Source: Prescottella defluvii (GTDB taxonomy: Bacteria; Actinomycetota; Actinomycetes; Mycobacteriales; Mycobacteriaceae). Taken from it: a stretch of 64,000 nucleotides of DNA. Of the stretch, positions 30,232 through 40,766 are shown piece by piece. Under the pieces are notes generated by a model. The model saw only the letters and a list, made by a program, of their open reading frames with translations. It was not told where the DNA came from and made no database searches. The stretch is taken from positions 620,001 through 684,000 of the forward strand of contig CP121458.1 of assembly GCA_029690005.1 (NCBI GenBank), given 5' to 3'. Each line of letters opens with the position of its first letter. The first letter of the stretch is position 1. Both the position numbers and the translations under genes were made by a program.

Positions 30232-30687
30232 ATGGACAAGCTCACGCACTTGATCGAGTTCGAGACGATGGTGCTGGGTCGACACCTGCGTCTCAACAGC
30301 CCCCGGCCACGGCGCAGCACCGGACAGCTGGACACCAGCGCATACATCCTGCTCAGCCGCCTGAGCATGGAAGGCCCCATGTCGATCGGACAGCTCAGCG
30401 ACGCCCTCGGCCTCGACACGTCGACGCTGCACCGCCAGACCACGGCGATCCTGGGTTCCGGACTCGTCGAACGCATCCCCGACCCCGACGGCGGCATGGC
30501 CCGCAAGTTCCGCATCACCCCCGAGGGCCAGAGCCGACTCGACGCCGAACGCGCGGGAAGTATCGACGCCCTCGACAAGGTGATGGAGAACTGGGAACCC
30601 GACGACGTCGCCACCTTCGCCGCCTACCTCGAGCGGTTCAACATCGACATCGAGAAGCTCGACGGGCGGCCGTGGCCGCGGCCGTGA
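30232..30687 (+). CDS. MarR-family transcriptional regulator
   Basis: The 151-residue protein has the MarR winged helix-turn-helix. MSIGQLSDALGLDTSTLHRQ (about residues 50-70) is the recognition part, and the wing follows with RIPDPDGGMARKFRITPEG, whose DPDG.M..K pattern is the usual MarR 'D.R' wing variant. Flanking helices form the dimer. It is divergent from the MFS pump and very probably represses it through the palindromes at 30074-30122. The ligand is unknown. Confidence 0.88.
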   Translation: MDKLTHLIEFETMVLGRHLRLNSPRPRRSTGQLDTSAYILLSRLSMEGPMSIGQLSDALGLDTSTLHRQTTAILGSGLVERIPDPDGGMARKFRITPEGQSRLDAERAGSIDALDKVMENWEPDDVATFAAYLERFNIDIEKLDGRPWPRP

Positions 30688-30788
30688 TCCCAGTTGGCCG
30701 GAGCGCCCATTCTCAGTCGACATCGGCGGGATCCGCGCAAAAACCCCGAGGAATGGGCGCTGAGGCCGAACAATGCGACCAGAACAAC

Positions 30789-30822
30789 AAAGGCCGCGAG
30801 TTCCGAAGAACTCGCGGCCTTT
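30789..30822. terminator. Terminator downstream of tRNA-Leu
   Basis: A perfect 15-bp stem with a CGAA tetraloop is flanked by AAA and TTT. It lies after the 3' end of the minus-strand tRNA-Leu and also after the convergent MarR gene, so it can serve both. Confidence 0.85.
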
Positions 30823-30830
30823 GCCTGTTG

Positions 30831-30912
30831 TGGGCGAAGGGGACTTGAACCCCCACGTCCCGAAGGACACTGGCACCTGAAGCCAGCGCGTCTGCCATTC
30901 CGCCACTCGCCC
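30831..30912 (-). tRNA. tRNA-Leu (anticodon CAG)
   Basis: The minus strand folds into a class II tRNA. It has a 7-bp acceptor stem (GGGCGAG with TTCGCCC), a GTGGCGGAATGGCAGACGC D-arm, the anticodon loop CTTCAGG with anticodon CAG, a long variable arm (TGTCCTTCGGGACG) and a GGTTCAAGTCC T-arm. CCA is not encoded. It reads CUG, the main leucine codon in such GC-rich genomes. Confidence 0.93.
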
Positions 30913-31097
30913 GAGCGACTTGGAAACAGTAGCATGCACTCTTCGAAAACGACGATTCGTGCAGGTAGAGGCAGAAAAAGGCGCCTCAGCGACGCTGCCG
31001 AACCCCTCCCGCAGGAGCGTCCAGATATCATGCAGAGGCAGCGGCAACGCCGCGACACGCAGATTGACCGTGAACAAACAACAGCTAGGTTCAAGCC

Positions 31098-32405
31098 GTG
31101 GGGATCGTTCAACGTTTCGAGCGCAAGCTTCAGGGGGCCGTCGGTGACGCCTTCGCGCGCGTCTTCGGCGGGGGCGTCGTACCTCAGGAAGTGGAATCCG
31201 CGCTGCAGGCTGAAGCGGCCGACCGCGTCCAACAACTCGACGGAGGCCACTATCTGGCCCCCAACAGCTACGTGATCACGATCAACGAGTCCGATCACGA
31301 GAAGCTGTCCTCGGATCACGAGTTGACCGTGAAATCTTTTGCCCGACACCTCGAGGGATACATCCGCGAACAGGGGTGGCAGACGTACGGTGACATCGAA
31401 GTCCGCTTCGAGCCGTCCCCGACGCTGCACACCGGGCAGTTCCGCACGACGGGATCGGTCGATCCGGACGCACGCCGCGGCAACGCCGGCGAACCCGGAC
31501 CCGGTCCCCGAGCGGGACGTGCCCCCGTACCCGTTTCACCGAACCCAGGAGCAGGCCCCATGACGCAGAACTCCGGCTACGAGCCAGGACGCGACCCCAA
31601 GGATCGCGGCCAGGACCACGATCAGTCGCGCAACGGCAACGCGCACCCGGGTCACGATCAGGCGCAGGGCTACCAGCAGGACTACCCGCAGGGGTACACC
31701 CAGCGCTACGACCAGGGCTACGGCGGCGCACCCCAGCAGGGCGGTTACCCGCAGGACGCGGGCTACCCGCAGCAGGGCGGCTACCAGGGCGGCGGCTACC
31801 AGCAGGGCTACGACCAGCAGGGTGGCTACGACCAGCAGTACGACGCGCAGCAGCCGTACCCGGGCCAGTACCCCGGCTACCACCAGGACTACAACCAGTC
31901 CGGCTACGACCAGGGCTACCAGGGCGGCTACGACCAGCAGGGTGGCTACGACCAGGGTTACGGCCAGCAGCAGGGCTACGGCGACTACGACTACCAGTCC
32001 CAGCAGGGCTACGACCAGCAAGGTTCGTACGACCAGCAGGGGTACAACCAGGCGTACGGCCAGCAGCAGGGCTACGACCAGGGCTACCAGGCCGGCTACG
32101 CGCCCGAGGCGGGGCGCACGTTCACCGTGACGCTGCAGCTCGAGGACGGCAGCGGGCGCTTCTACCAGCTGCGTGAGGGCAACAACATCGTCGGACGCGG
32201 CCAGGACGCCCAGTTCCGTCTGCCCGACACCGGCGTCTCGCGTCGGCACTTCGACATCCGCTGGGACGGTCAGGTCGCGATGCTCTCCGATCTCGGGTCC
32301 ACCAACGGCACCACCGTGAACGGCGCGCAGGTCCAGGACTGGCAGCTCGCCGACGGTGATGTGATTCGCGCCGGGCACTCCGAGATCCTGGTGCGCATCC
32401 TCTGA
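31098..32405 (+). CDS. fhaA: FHA-domain protein FhaA
   Basis: FhaA binds phosphothreonines made by PknA/PknB and regulates peptidoglycan assembly, including the MviN lipid II system in mycobacteria. The 435 residues comprise an N-terminal DUF3662 domain (about 1-120), a long low-complexity region rich in Gly, Tyr, Gln and Asp (about 190-335, many GYDQQ units), and a C-terminal FHA domain (about 338-435) with [19 protein letters not shown] and SDLGSTNGT as the phosphothreonine-binding loops. GTG 31098 is the start, giving the conserved [15 protein letters not shown]. It leads the fha-pstP-rodA-pbpA-pkn operon. Confidence 0.95.
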   Translation: MGIVQRFERKLQGAVGDAFARVFGGGVVPQEVESALQAEAADRVQQLDGGHYLAPNSYVITINESDHEKLSSDHELTVKSFARHLEGYIREQGWQTYGDIEVRFEPSPTLHTGQFRTTGSVDPDARRGNAGEPGPGPRAGRAPVPVSPNPGAGPMTQNSGYEPGRDPKDRGQDHDQSRNGNAHPGHDQAQGYQQDYPQGYTQRYDQGYGGAPQQGGYPQDAGYPQQGGYQGGGYQQGYDQQGGYDQQYDAQQPYPGQYPGYHQDYNQSGYDQGYQGGYDQQGGYDQGYGQQQGYGDYDYQSQQGYDQQGSYDQQGYNQAYGQQQGYDQGYQAGYAPEAGRTFTVTLQLEDGSGRFYQLREGNNIVGRGQDAQFRLPDTGVSRRHFDIRWDGQVAMLSDLGSTNGTTVNGAQVQDWQLADGDVIRAGHSEILVRIL

Positions 32406-32568
32406 CCACTGCAGACACCCTCCGCCGACACACGGAACCGCGCCTCGGGACACCGGGCGCGGCTCTGGATCATGATCGCTGTCGGAGGCTTCCACATATG
32501 ATGCAGCCAGCTGAGAATGCCCCGGCTGCGCATCCGCGCGACCGTGCCCCTGAAGGAGGTGTCGAGCA

Positions 32569-33036
32569 GTGCAGGGACTGATTCTCCAACTGACGCGAGC
32601 AGGCTTCCTGCTGCTGCTCTGGCTCTTCGTGTGGGCCGTGATCCGCGCCCTGCGCAACGACGTCTACGCGGGGGCAGGCGGCGGACGTGTCGCGTCGCGG
32701 TACACGCGGCGCCCGTCGGTGCTGCCGACGCTCAACAAGCAGAAGGTCGCGAAGCACTTGGTGGTGACACAGGGCGCGCTTGCCGGCACCCGCATCACGT
32801 TGAGCACGCAGCCGGTCCTCATCGGTCGTGCCGACGACTCGACGCTCGTGCTCACCGACGACTACGCGTCGACCCGGCACGCACGCCTGTCGCCGCGCGG
32901 CGCCGACTGGTACGTCGAGGATCTCGGCTCGACCAACGGCACCTACCTGGACCGGGCCAAGGTCACCACGGCGGTCCGCGTCCCGCTCGGCACCCCGGTG
33001 CGCGTCGGCAAGACAGTGATCGAGCTACGCCCGTGA
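32569..33036 (+). CDS. fhaB: FHA-domain protein FhaB (FipA-type)
   Basis: The 155-residue protein has one N-terminal membrane helix ([19 protein letters not shown]) and a C-terminal FHA domain with [20 protein letters not shown] and [11 protein letters not shown]. In mycobacteria FhaB/FipA links FtsZ and FtsQ at the septum after PknA phosphorylation, especially under oxidative stress. The membrane helix would tether it at the inner face. The stop overlaps the GTG of pstP. The 163-bp gap from fhaA may hold a secondary promoter; GAAGGAGG precedes the start. Confidence 0.95.
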   Translation: MQGLILQLTRAGFLLLLWLFVWAVIRALRNDVYAGAGGGRVASRYTRRPSVLPTLNKQKVAKHLVVTQGALAGTRITLSTQPVLIGRADDSTLVLTDDYASTRHARLSPRGADWYVEDLGSTNGTYLDRAKVTTAVRVPLGTPVRVGKTVIELRP

Positions 33037-34462
33037 CCCTTGTTCTGCGCTACGCGGCCCGCAGCGACCGCGGTCTGGTTCGTGCCAACAACGAAGACTC
33101 CGTGTACGCGGGCGCCCGCCTGCTCGCGCTCGCCGACGGGATGGGCGGCCACGCGGCCGGCGAGGTCGCGTCGCAGTTGATGATCGCCGCCCTCGCACAC
33201 CTCGACGACGACGAACCGGGCGAGGACCTGCTCGGCAAGCTCGACGCCGCCACCCGCGAGGGCAACGCGACCATCGCCGACCATGTCGAAGAGGATCCCG
33301 AGCTCGAGGGCATGGGCACCACGCTCACCGCGATCCTGTTCGCGGGCAGCAAGCTGGGCCTGGTCCACATCGGCGACTCGCGCGCCTACCTGCTGCGTGA
33401 CGACCAGCTCACCCAGATCACCCGCGACGACACATTCGTGCAGTCCCTCGTCGACGAGGGCCGCATCACCGCCGAGCAGGCCCACACGCACCCCCAGCGG
33501 TCGCTCATCATGCGGGCCCTCACCGGCAACGAGGTCGAGCCGACGCTGATCATGCGCGAGGCACGCCCCGGCGACCGCTACCTGCTGTGCTCCGACGGCC
33601 TGTCCGACGTGGTCAGCGACGAGACGATCGCGAACACGATGCGGGAGGGCACCCACGACGAGTGCGCCGACCGGCTCATCGAACTGGCGCTGCGCAGCGG
33701 CGGACCCGACAACGTCACGGTCATCGTGGCCGACGTCATCGATTTCGACTACGGCCAGAGTCATCCGATCGTCGGTGGCGCCGCCTCCGACGACGAGGAG
33801 GAGACGCCGCCGCCGAACACCGCGGCCGGTCGGGCCGCCGCGATGCGGCCGCCGCGCGCCGCCCCGAAGCGGGTGACCCGGCTCCCGAGGAGCCCCCGAA
33901 GATCGCACAAGCTGCGCTGGACGCTGATCGTGCTCGGGTTGGTCGTGCTGGTCGCCGGTGGCCTGGTCGTGGGCCGCTCGATGATCCGCAACTACTACTA
34001 CGTCGGCGCGTCCGACGACCAGGTCACGGTGCTGCGGGGCGTCCCTGGGTCGGTCCTGGGCTACTCGCTGCAGGACAGCGCGCTCGTCGGCTGCATCACC
34101 GACAGCGGCATCCTCACGATCGTCGACCCGAGCACCCTGCCGAGCGACTGTCGCGTGCTGAAGGTCGACGACCTGCAGCCGTCGGCTCGCGAGCAGGTGC
34201 GCGCCGGTCTGCCGTCCGGTTCGAAGGACGACGCGAACGAACAGATGCGTCGATTGGCCGCGAACGACCTGCTGCCGCTGTGCACGCCGGAACCGACGCC
34301 CGCGCCGACGCCCACTCCGACACCGGCGCCGGCCCCGGCGCCCGCACCCACCGGCGAGCCGGCACCGCCGCCCGCGCCGACGACCGCAGCTCCGCCCCGG
34401 CCACCCCGACACCGGCGCCGATCGAACAGGTCCCGGGCCAGAACTGCAGGACCGGTAGCTGA
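33033..34462 (+). CDS. pstP: PP2C-type Ser/Thr phosphatase PstP (one frameshift)
   Basis: PstP reverses phosphorylation by PknA and PknB. The catalytic domain (about residues 1-240) shows the metal-binding motifs [34 protein letters not shown] and [14 protein letters not shown] basic juxtamembrane linker precedes one membrane helix ([17 protein letters not shown], about 305-321), then an extracytoplasmic domain with a Pro/Thr/Ala-rich end. The frame slips in the C run at 34395-34398. One extra C gives 476 residues ending CRTGS, with the stop overlapping the rodA ATG (ATGA). The catalytic part is unaffected by the slip. Confidence 0.95.
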
Positions 34463-35905
34463 TGTCCACCACGACCGACGCGCCGTTCCCCAGCCCGCCG
34501 AGCGGCTTCGCCGCCGCACCCGTCCAGTCGAACCGCAGGAACACGGAACTGGTCCTGCTGTGCTGCGCAATCGCGATCACGACGATGTCGCTGGTGCTGG
34601 TCGAGGCGAGCCAGGAGCAGACGCTCACGTGGGATCTGGCGAAGTACGGGATCGCGTACGCGACGATGTTCCTCGTCGCGCACCTCGCGGTGCGGCGTTT
34701 CGCTCCGTACGCGGACCCGCTTCTGCTGCCGATCGTGGCACTGCTCAACGGGCTCGGACTGGTCCTGATCCACCGTCTCGACCTCGCGGACGCCGACTCC
34801 GCGATCCACCAGGGACTGCCGGTCCCCTCCCCGACGCGACCCAGCAGGTGCTGTGGACGGCGCTCGCGATCGCCGGGTTCATCACCGTCCTGGTGCTGCT
34901 GCGCGACTACCGACTGCTGGCCCGGTACAGCTACACGGTGGGCCTCGCCGGTCTGGTGCTGCTGGCTGTCCCGGCGCTGCTGCCGTCCCGGTTCTCCGAG
35001 GTCAACGGCGCCAAGATCTGGATCAAGCTGCCCGGGTTCAGCATCCAGCCTGGCGAGTTCGCGAAGATCCTGCTGATCATCTTCTTCGCCGCGGTCCTCG
35101 TCGCCAAGCGTGACCTGTTCACCACCGCCGGCCGCCACTTCTTCGGCATGGACCTCCCCGCGCCCGCGACCTCGGCCCGATCCTGGCGGCGTGGATCGTC
35201 TCGGTCGGTGTGCTGGTGTTCGAGAAGGACCTGGGCACGTCGCTGCTGATCTTCGGCACCGTGCTGGTGATGCTGTACATCGCGACGGAGCGGGTGGGCT
35301 GGCTGCTGATCGGCGGCGCGCTGCTGATCGTCGGGTTCTTCTTCGCGTACCAGATGTTCGCGCACGTCCGGGTGCGCGTGAACACGTGGATCGACCCCCT
35401 CGGCGACTACCAGAACACCGGCTACCAGATCTCGCAGTCGCTGTTCGGCCTCGCGACGGGCGGCGTCGCCGGCACCGGCCTGGGCAGCGGGCGACCGTCG
35501 CAGGTGCCGTTCGCCAAGACCGACTTCATCATCGCCGCGATCGGCGAGGAACTGGGCCTGATCGGTCTCGCGGCGATCTTGATGCTGTTCCTGATCTTCG
35601 TGGTGCGTGGGCTGCGCACCGCGCTCGCGGTGCGCGACAGCTTCGGCAAGCTGCTCGCGGCCGGACTGTCGTTCACGATCGCGATCCAGCTGTTCGTGGT
35701 CGTCGGGGGTGTGACGAAGCTGATCCCCCTCACCGGTCTCACCACTCCGTTCATGTCGTACGGTGGATCGTCGCTGCTCGCGAACTACCTGCTATTGGCA
35801 CTGCTGATGAAGATCTCCGACGCCGCCCGCACCCCCGCGGCGCCCGTGAAGAAGGGGCCTGCTCCCATCGCGGACGCTCCGACGGAAATGCTGGGTCGCC
35901 AATGA
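34462..35905 (+). CDS. rodA: Peptidoglycan glycosyltransferase RodA/FtsW family (two frameshifts)
   Basis: RodA polymerises lipid II into glycan strands together with its cognate class B PBP. About ten membrane helices are present, with the SEDS motifs [15 protein letters not shown], the large loop [20 protein letters not shown], and [15 protein letters not shown] near the end. Frames shift near 34828 and 35157. Adding one C to each run joins all three parts into 481 residues (mycobacterial RodA is 469). The join at 35157 rebuilds [18 protein letters not shown]. Start and stop both overlap neighbours (ATGA with pstP and pbpA), showing tight coupling with PbpA. Confidence 0.94.
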
Positions 35906-37388
35906 ACACACCGCTTCGCCGCGTCGCGGTGGCCGTCATGGTGATGGTCGCTGCGCTGCTCGCCAACGCCACCTACGTGCAGGTCATCAAGGCCGACGAC
36001 CTGCGCAACGATCCGCGCAACTCGCGTGTGCTGCTCGACGAGTACTCGCGCCAGCGCGGCCAGATCTCCGCGGGCGGGCAGGTGCTCGCCGCGTCGGTCC
36101 CCACCGACGACCGCTACAAGTACCTGCGCGTGTACCCGCCGAACCCCGCGTCGCCGTCGAGCCCGCTCGCGAACGCGCCGGTCACAGGCTTCTACTCGAT
36201 GCAGTACGGCAGCACCGGGCTGGAGAAGGCCGAGGACCCGGTCCTCAACGGCTCCGACAACCGCCTGTTCAGCGACCGATTCTTCGACCTGGTCTCGGGT
36301 CGCGATCCGCGCGGCGGCAACGTCGTCAGCACGATCGATCCGGTGATGCAGCAGGTCGCGTACGACGAGCTGACCGCCAAGGGCTACACCGGCTCGGTGG
36401 TCGCGATCGAGCCGAGCACCGGCAACATCCTGGCGATGGCCAGCACCCCCAGCTACGACCCCAACCGGCTGTCGGGCCACGACGGCGCCCAGACCGCGGC
36501 TGCGTGGGACGAACTGAGCGCCGACCCGGACAAGCCGATGCTCAACCGCGCCGTGTCCGCGACGTACCCGCCCGGTTCGACGTTCAAGGTCGTCGTCACC
36601 GCGGCCGCGCTGGAGAACGGCGCGAACCCGGACGAGCAGCTGACCGCGGCACCGAACATCACGCTGCCGGGCACGTCGACGACGCTCGAGAACTACAACG
36701 GCACCACGTGCGGCGGCGGCCCGACGGCGTCGCTGCGGGAGGCGTTCGCGCGCTCGTGCAACACCGCGTTCGTCGAGCTGGGCATCAAGACCGGGTCCGA
36801 CGCGCTCGCCAAGCAGGCGAAGGCGTTCGGCATCGGCCCCAACACTCCCAGCATCCCGATCCCGGTCGCCGACAGCACGATCGGCCCCATCCCCGACGAC
36901 GCGGCGCTGGGCCAGTCCAGCATCGGCCAGCGGGACGTCGCGCTGACGCCGCTGCAGAACGCGGAGATCGCCGCGACCATCGCGAACGGCGGCATGCGGA
37001 TGGAATCGCATCTGGTGTCGCAGCTGCAGAGCCCGGACCTGTCGAACCTGGCGACCACATCGCCGAAGTCGGTCGGTCGCGCCGTGTCCCCGAGGTGGCC
37101 GCGACGCTGACCCAGCTGATGATCGGGTCGGAGAACAACACCGCCGGTGGCGGCAAGATCCCGGGTGTGCAGATCGCGTCCAAGACGGGCACCGCCGAGC
37201 ACGGCAACGACCCGCGCAACACCCCGCCGCACGCCTGGTACATCGGGTTCGCGCCGGCCCAGAATCCGACGGTCGCGATCGCGGTCATCGTCGAGGACGG
37301 CGGCGACCGGGCGCTCGCCGCGACCGGCGGCTCGGTCGCGGCCCCGATCGGACGAGCGGTCATCGCGGCGGGATTGCAGAGGGGATGA
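35902..37388 (+). CDS. pbpA: Class B penicillin-binding protein PbpA (one frameshift)
   Basis: PbpA cross-links peptidoglycan at the septum and is a PknB target in mycobacteria. A short cytoplasmic start and a single membrane anchor ([20 protein letters not shown]) precede a small dimerisation region. The transpeptidase domain carries the SxxK motif in [13 protein letters not shown] in [12 protein letters not shown], and KTGTAEHG. The last motif lies after a frame slip in the C run at 37088-37091; one extra C gives 495 residues, close to the family. It overlaps the rodA stop and pairs with RodA as polymerase plus cross-linker. Confidence 0.95.
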
Positions 37389-37392
37389 GGGG

Positions 37393-38770
37393 ATGTCGTT
37401 GACGAACGGATCGGTGATCGGCGGCCGCTATCGCCTGCAGCGGCTGATCGCCACCGGGGCATGGGTCAGGTGTGGGAGGCCACCGACAGCCGCCTCGACC
37501 GCCGCGTCGCCGTGAAGGTTCTCAAGGCCGAGTTCTCGTCGGACCCGGAGTTCCTCGAACGGTTCCGCATCGAGGCCCGCACCACCGCGCAGCTCAACCA
37601 TCCGGGCATCGCGGGTGTGTACGACTACGGCGAGACCCGCGACGAGGCCGGCGCCAACCTCGCCTACCTGGTCATGGAACTCGTCGCGGGTGAACCGCTC
37701 AACGCGGTGCTCGCGCGTGTGGGCCGCCTGTCGATTCCGCACGCCCTGGACATGCTCGAGCAGACCGGGCGGGCGCTGCAGGCCGCGCATTCGGCCGGTG
37801 TCGTGCACCGCGACGTCAAGCCCGGCAACATCCTCATCACCCCGGCCGGGCAGGTGAAGATCACCGACTTCGGCATCGCGAAGGCGGTCGACGCCTCCCC
37901 GGTCACCCGGACCGGCATGGTGATGGGCACCGCGCAGTACATCGCCCCGGAGCAGGCGCTCGGCCAGGAGGCGACCGCCGCGAGCGACGTGTACTCGCTC
38001 GGCGTGGTCGGCTACGAGGCACTGTCGGGCCGACGCCCGTTCGGCGGCGGCGGCACCCTGACGGTCGCGATGAAGCACGTGCAGGAGCCGCCGGAGCCGA
38101 TGCCGGCCGACCTGCCGGCCCGATCCGTGAGCTCATCGACATCACGCTGACGAAGGACCCGGCCGGGCGCTACGCCAACGGCGGTGAGTTCGCCGACGCC
38201 GTGGCCGCGGTCCGCGCCGGACGCCGGCCGCCCCCGCCGGGTCGGGTGCCGACGGCCGCGACGCGCGTGGTCCCGCCGGTCCCGGTCGCGGGACCGACTG
38301 CGATGATGCCGACGCAGCAGCACAACTACTCCGGTGACACGGGCCAAGTTGCGGCGCCGCAGGGTGACGGTGACAGTGGTTCCGGTTGGACGAGCGGCCA
38401 GAAGGCGCTCGCGTGGGCCGGTGGCGGCCTGCTCGCGCTCGCCACGATCGTCACGTTCGGCGTGCTGCTCTTCGGTGGCGGAGGCGACCAGCCGTCCGCG
38501 CCGGCGGTCACGTCGACGACGCGGACGCCGGTGACGACGACCCGCACGACGACCACCACGGCGCCGCGGACCACGACGACCACCACGCCGCCGCCGACCA
38601 CGACGACGACCACCACGACGCCGCCACCGCCGACATTCACGACTACGACGCCGCCGCGGACCACGACGACCACCACGCCGCCGCGGACCACGACGACGAC
38701 AACCGAGCCCGAGACCACGACCACCACGACAACGGCCACCACAACCACGGCCACGCAAGGACAGCAATGA
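37393..38770 (+). CDS. pknA: Ser/Thr protein kinase PknA (two frameshifts)
   Basis: PknA is a transmembrane Hanks-type kinase acting on division and wall proteins. The kinase domain (about 1-275) has the glycine loop (restored as [10 protein letters not shown]), the AVKVLKAEF lysine, [10 protein letters not shown] and ITDFGIAKA. The activation loop is [21 protein letters not shown] hydrophobic helix ([20 protein letters not shown]) leads to a short outside tail made almost only of Thr, Pro and Arg. Slips at 37456-37459 and 38119-38121 are each repaired by one base, giving 459 residues. The stop overlaps pknB (ATGA). The Thr-rich tail is encoded by repetitive ACGACC codons. Confidence 0.94.
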
Positions 38771-40698
38771 CGACGCCGCGCAATCTCTCTTCCCGGTACG
38801 AGCTGGGCGAGATTCTCGGGTTCGGTGGCATGTCCGAGGTACACCTCGGACGCGACCTGAGGCTCAGCCGCGACGTCGCGATCAAGGTGCTGCGCGCCGA
38901 CCTGGCCCGCGACCCCACGTTCTACCTGCGCTTCCGCCGGGAGGCGCAGAACGCGGCCGCGCTGAACCACCCGGCGATCGTCGCGGTGTACGACACCGGC
39001 GAGGCCGAGACGGACGGCGGTCCGCTGCCGTACATCGTCATGGAGTACGTCGACGGTGACACGCTGCGCGACATCCTCCGCACGGAGGGCCCGATGGCTC
39101 CGCGGCGGGCGATGGAGGTCATCGCCGACGTGTGCGCGGCGCTGGACTTCAGTCACCGCAACGGCATCGTGCACCGGGACATGAAGCCCGCCAACATCAT
39201 GATCAACCGCGCGGGCGCGGTGAAGGTGATGGATTTCGGTATCGCACGCGCGATGGCCGACGGGCAGAGCACGATGACGCAGACCGCCGCCGTGATCGGC
39301 ACCGCGCAGTACCTGTCGCCGGAGCAGGCCCGCGGCGACCAGGTGGACGCCCGCTCGGACGTCTACTCGCTCGGGTGTGTGCTGTACGAACTCCTCACCG
39401 GTGAGCCCCCGTTCAAGGGTGATTCCCCGGTGGCGGTCGCCTACCAGCACGTGCGGGAGGATCCGAAGACGCCGTCGCTGGTGAATCCGGCGGTGCCGCG
39501 GGCACTGGATTCGGTGATCCTCAAGGCGATGAGCAAGAACCCGGCGAACCGCTACCAGAGCGCCGCCGAGATGCGCAGCGATCTGGTGCGGGTGCTCGGC
39601 GGCCAGCGTCCGAGCGCACCGATGGTGATGACCGACGAGGATCGCACCACCATCCTCGGTGCCGTCGACGGCGCCACCAGCACCAGTTCCGGCTACCAGG
39701 CCGAGTCGGCACGCACGGCGACGGCAACGGCCGCGCCGACGGTGATTCCGCCGGCGGATCCTCCGAAGAAGCGAAACACGACCCGCAACGTGCTGGTCGC
39801 GGTCGCGGTGCTGGTCGTGGTCGGCATCATCGGCGCGTTCGGGTACTCGCTGCTGTCCACACCGGCGAAGGTGTCGGTGCCCAACGTCGCGGGCCGCAGC
39901 GTGCAGGAAGCCGAGACGATGCTGCGGAACGCAAAGCTCGACTCGACCATCCAGACCCGGCCCGACCCGGTGGTCGCGAACGGCAACGTCATCGGCACCA
40001 ACCCGGCGGCGGGCACGTCGGTGGACGAGAAGAGCAGCGTCACGCTGCAGGTGTCGTCGGGCCCCGAGCAGGTGCAGGTGCCCAAGCTCGCCGGCCTGTC
40101 GCAGGAGGACGCGCAGAAGGCGCTGGCCGCGGCCGGCCTGCGGCTGGACTCCGACGTCAACCGTGCGGCGTCGGATGCGAGCCAGCTCGACATGGTCGTC
40201 GGCCAGGACCCGTCGGCGGGCGCGAAGATCAACCTCGATTCCACCGTGGCGATCACGCTGGGCTCGGGCCCCGAGCAGGTGCGGGTGCCGAACGTCGTCG
40301 GCCAGACGATCGACGTCGCGCAGCCGAACATCGAGGGTGCCGGCTTCAAGGTCCAGGTCGAGAAGGTCGACTCCGGCAAGCCCGAGGGTGAGGTGATCTC
40401 CACCTCGCCGTCCGGCGGCTCGACCGCGACGAAGGGCGACACCATCCGCCTGCAGGTGTCGAACGGCAAGCTGTTCACGATGCCCGACCTGACGCAGATG
40501 TCGGTGTCGCAGGCGGTGGACGCGCTCCGCAGGGCCGGCTGGACGGGCTCGTCGAACCAGCTCTCGCAGACGAAGCAGCCGACGCTCGACAAGGATCTGG
40601 TCGGCAAGATCGTCGGCCAGCAGCAGCAGCCGGGCAGCGACGTCGCGAAGACCGCGCAGCTGACGGTGGCCGTCGGCGAGCTGGGTTTTCCCCGGTAG
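38767..40698 (+). CDS. pknB: Ser/Thr protein kinase PknB with four PASTA domains
   Basis: PknB senses muropeptides or lipid II through its outside PASTA domains and phosphorylates cell-wall and division proteins. The 643-residue frame is intact. The kinase domain (1-about 275) has LGFGGMSEVHLG, AIKVLRADL, GIVHRDMKPANIM and KVMDFGIARA. The activation loop STMTQTAAVIGTAQYLSPEQ retains the two Thr autophosphorylation positions known from mycobacterial PknB. A membrane helix (VAVAVLVVVGIIGAFGYSLL, about 340-359) is followed by four PASTA repeats of about 67 residues. It is the last gene of the operon and is followed by a strong terminator. Confidence 0.97.
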   Translation: MTTPRNLSSRYELGEILGFGGMSEVHLGRDLRLSRDVAIKVLRADLARDPTFYLRFRREAQNAAALNHPAIVAVYDTGEAETDGGPLPYIVMEYVDGDTLRDILRTEGPMAPRRAMEVIADVCAALDFSHRNGIVHRDMKPANIMINRAGAVKVMDFGIARAMADGQSTMTQTAAVIGTAQYLSPEQARGDQVDARSDVYSLGCVLYELLTGEPPFKGDSPVAVAYQHVREDPKTPSLVNPAVPRALDSVILKAMSKNPANRYQSAAEMRSDLVRVLGGQRPSAPMVMTDEDRTTILGAVDGATSTSSGYQAESARTATATAAPTVIPPADPPKKRNTTRNVLVAVAVLVVVGIIGAFGYSLLSTPAKVSVPNVAGRSVQEAETMLRNAKLDSTIQTRPDPVVANGNVIGTNPAAGTSVDEKSSVTLQVSSGPEQVQVPKLAGLSQEDAQKALAAAGLRLDSDVNRAASDASQLDMVVGQDPSAGAKINLDSTVAITLGSGPEQVRVPNVVGQTIDVAQPNIEGAGFKVQVEKVDSGKPEGEVISTSPSGGSTATKGDTIRLQVSNGKLFTMPDLTQMSVSQAVDALRRAGWTGSSNQLSQTKQPTLDKDLVGKIVGQQQQPGSDVAKTAQLTVAVGELGFPR

Positions 40699-40707
40699 GA
40701 GCATGAG

Positions 40708-40750
40708 AAACGGCGGTGCGGTCCCCCACGCGGGGACCGCACCGCCGTTT
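40708..40750. terminator. Strong bidirectional terminator between pknB and trpG
   Basis: A perfect 19-bp stem with a CACGC loop begins with AAA and ends with TTTT. It sits between convergent genes and can end transcription of both the pkn operon and trpG. Confidence 0.93.
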
Positions 40751-40766
40751 TCGGTTCAGTGGCGGG

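Noticed and set aside
31690..32100. Tandem-looking repeats within fhaA as a separate repeat element
   Set aside because: They encode the GYDQQ region in frame and vary at third positions, so they are coding low complexity.
34462..37388. Reading rodA and pbpA as true pseudogenes
   Set aside because: Every break sits in a C run, the joined lengths match intact orthologues, and stops and starts still overlap neatly. Loss of both in one operon with intact pknB is very unlikely.
38530..38760. Dense ACGACC repeats that could be mistaken for a CRISPR-like or satellite repeat
   Set aside because: They are in-frame codons for the Thr-rich outside tail of PknA, with no spacer structure.
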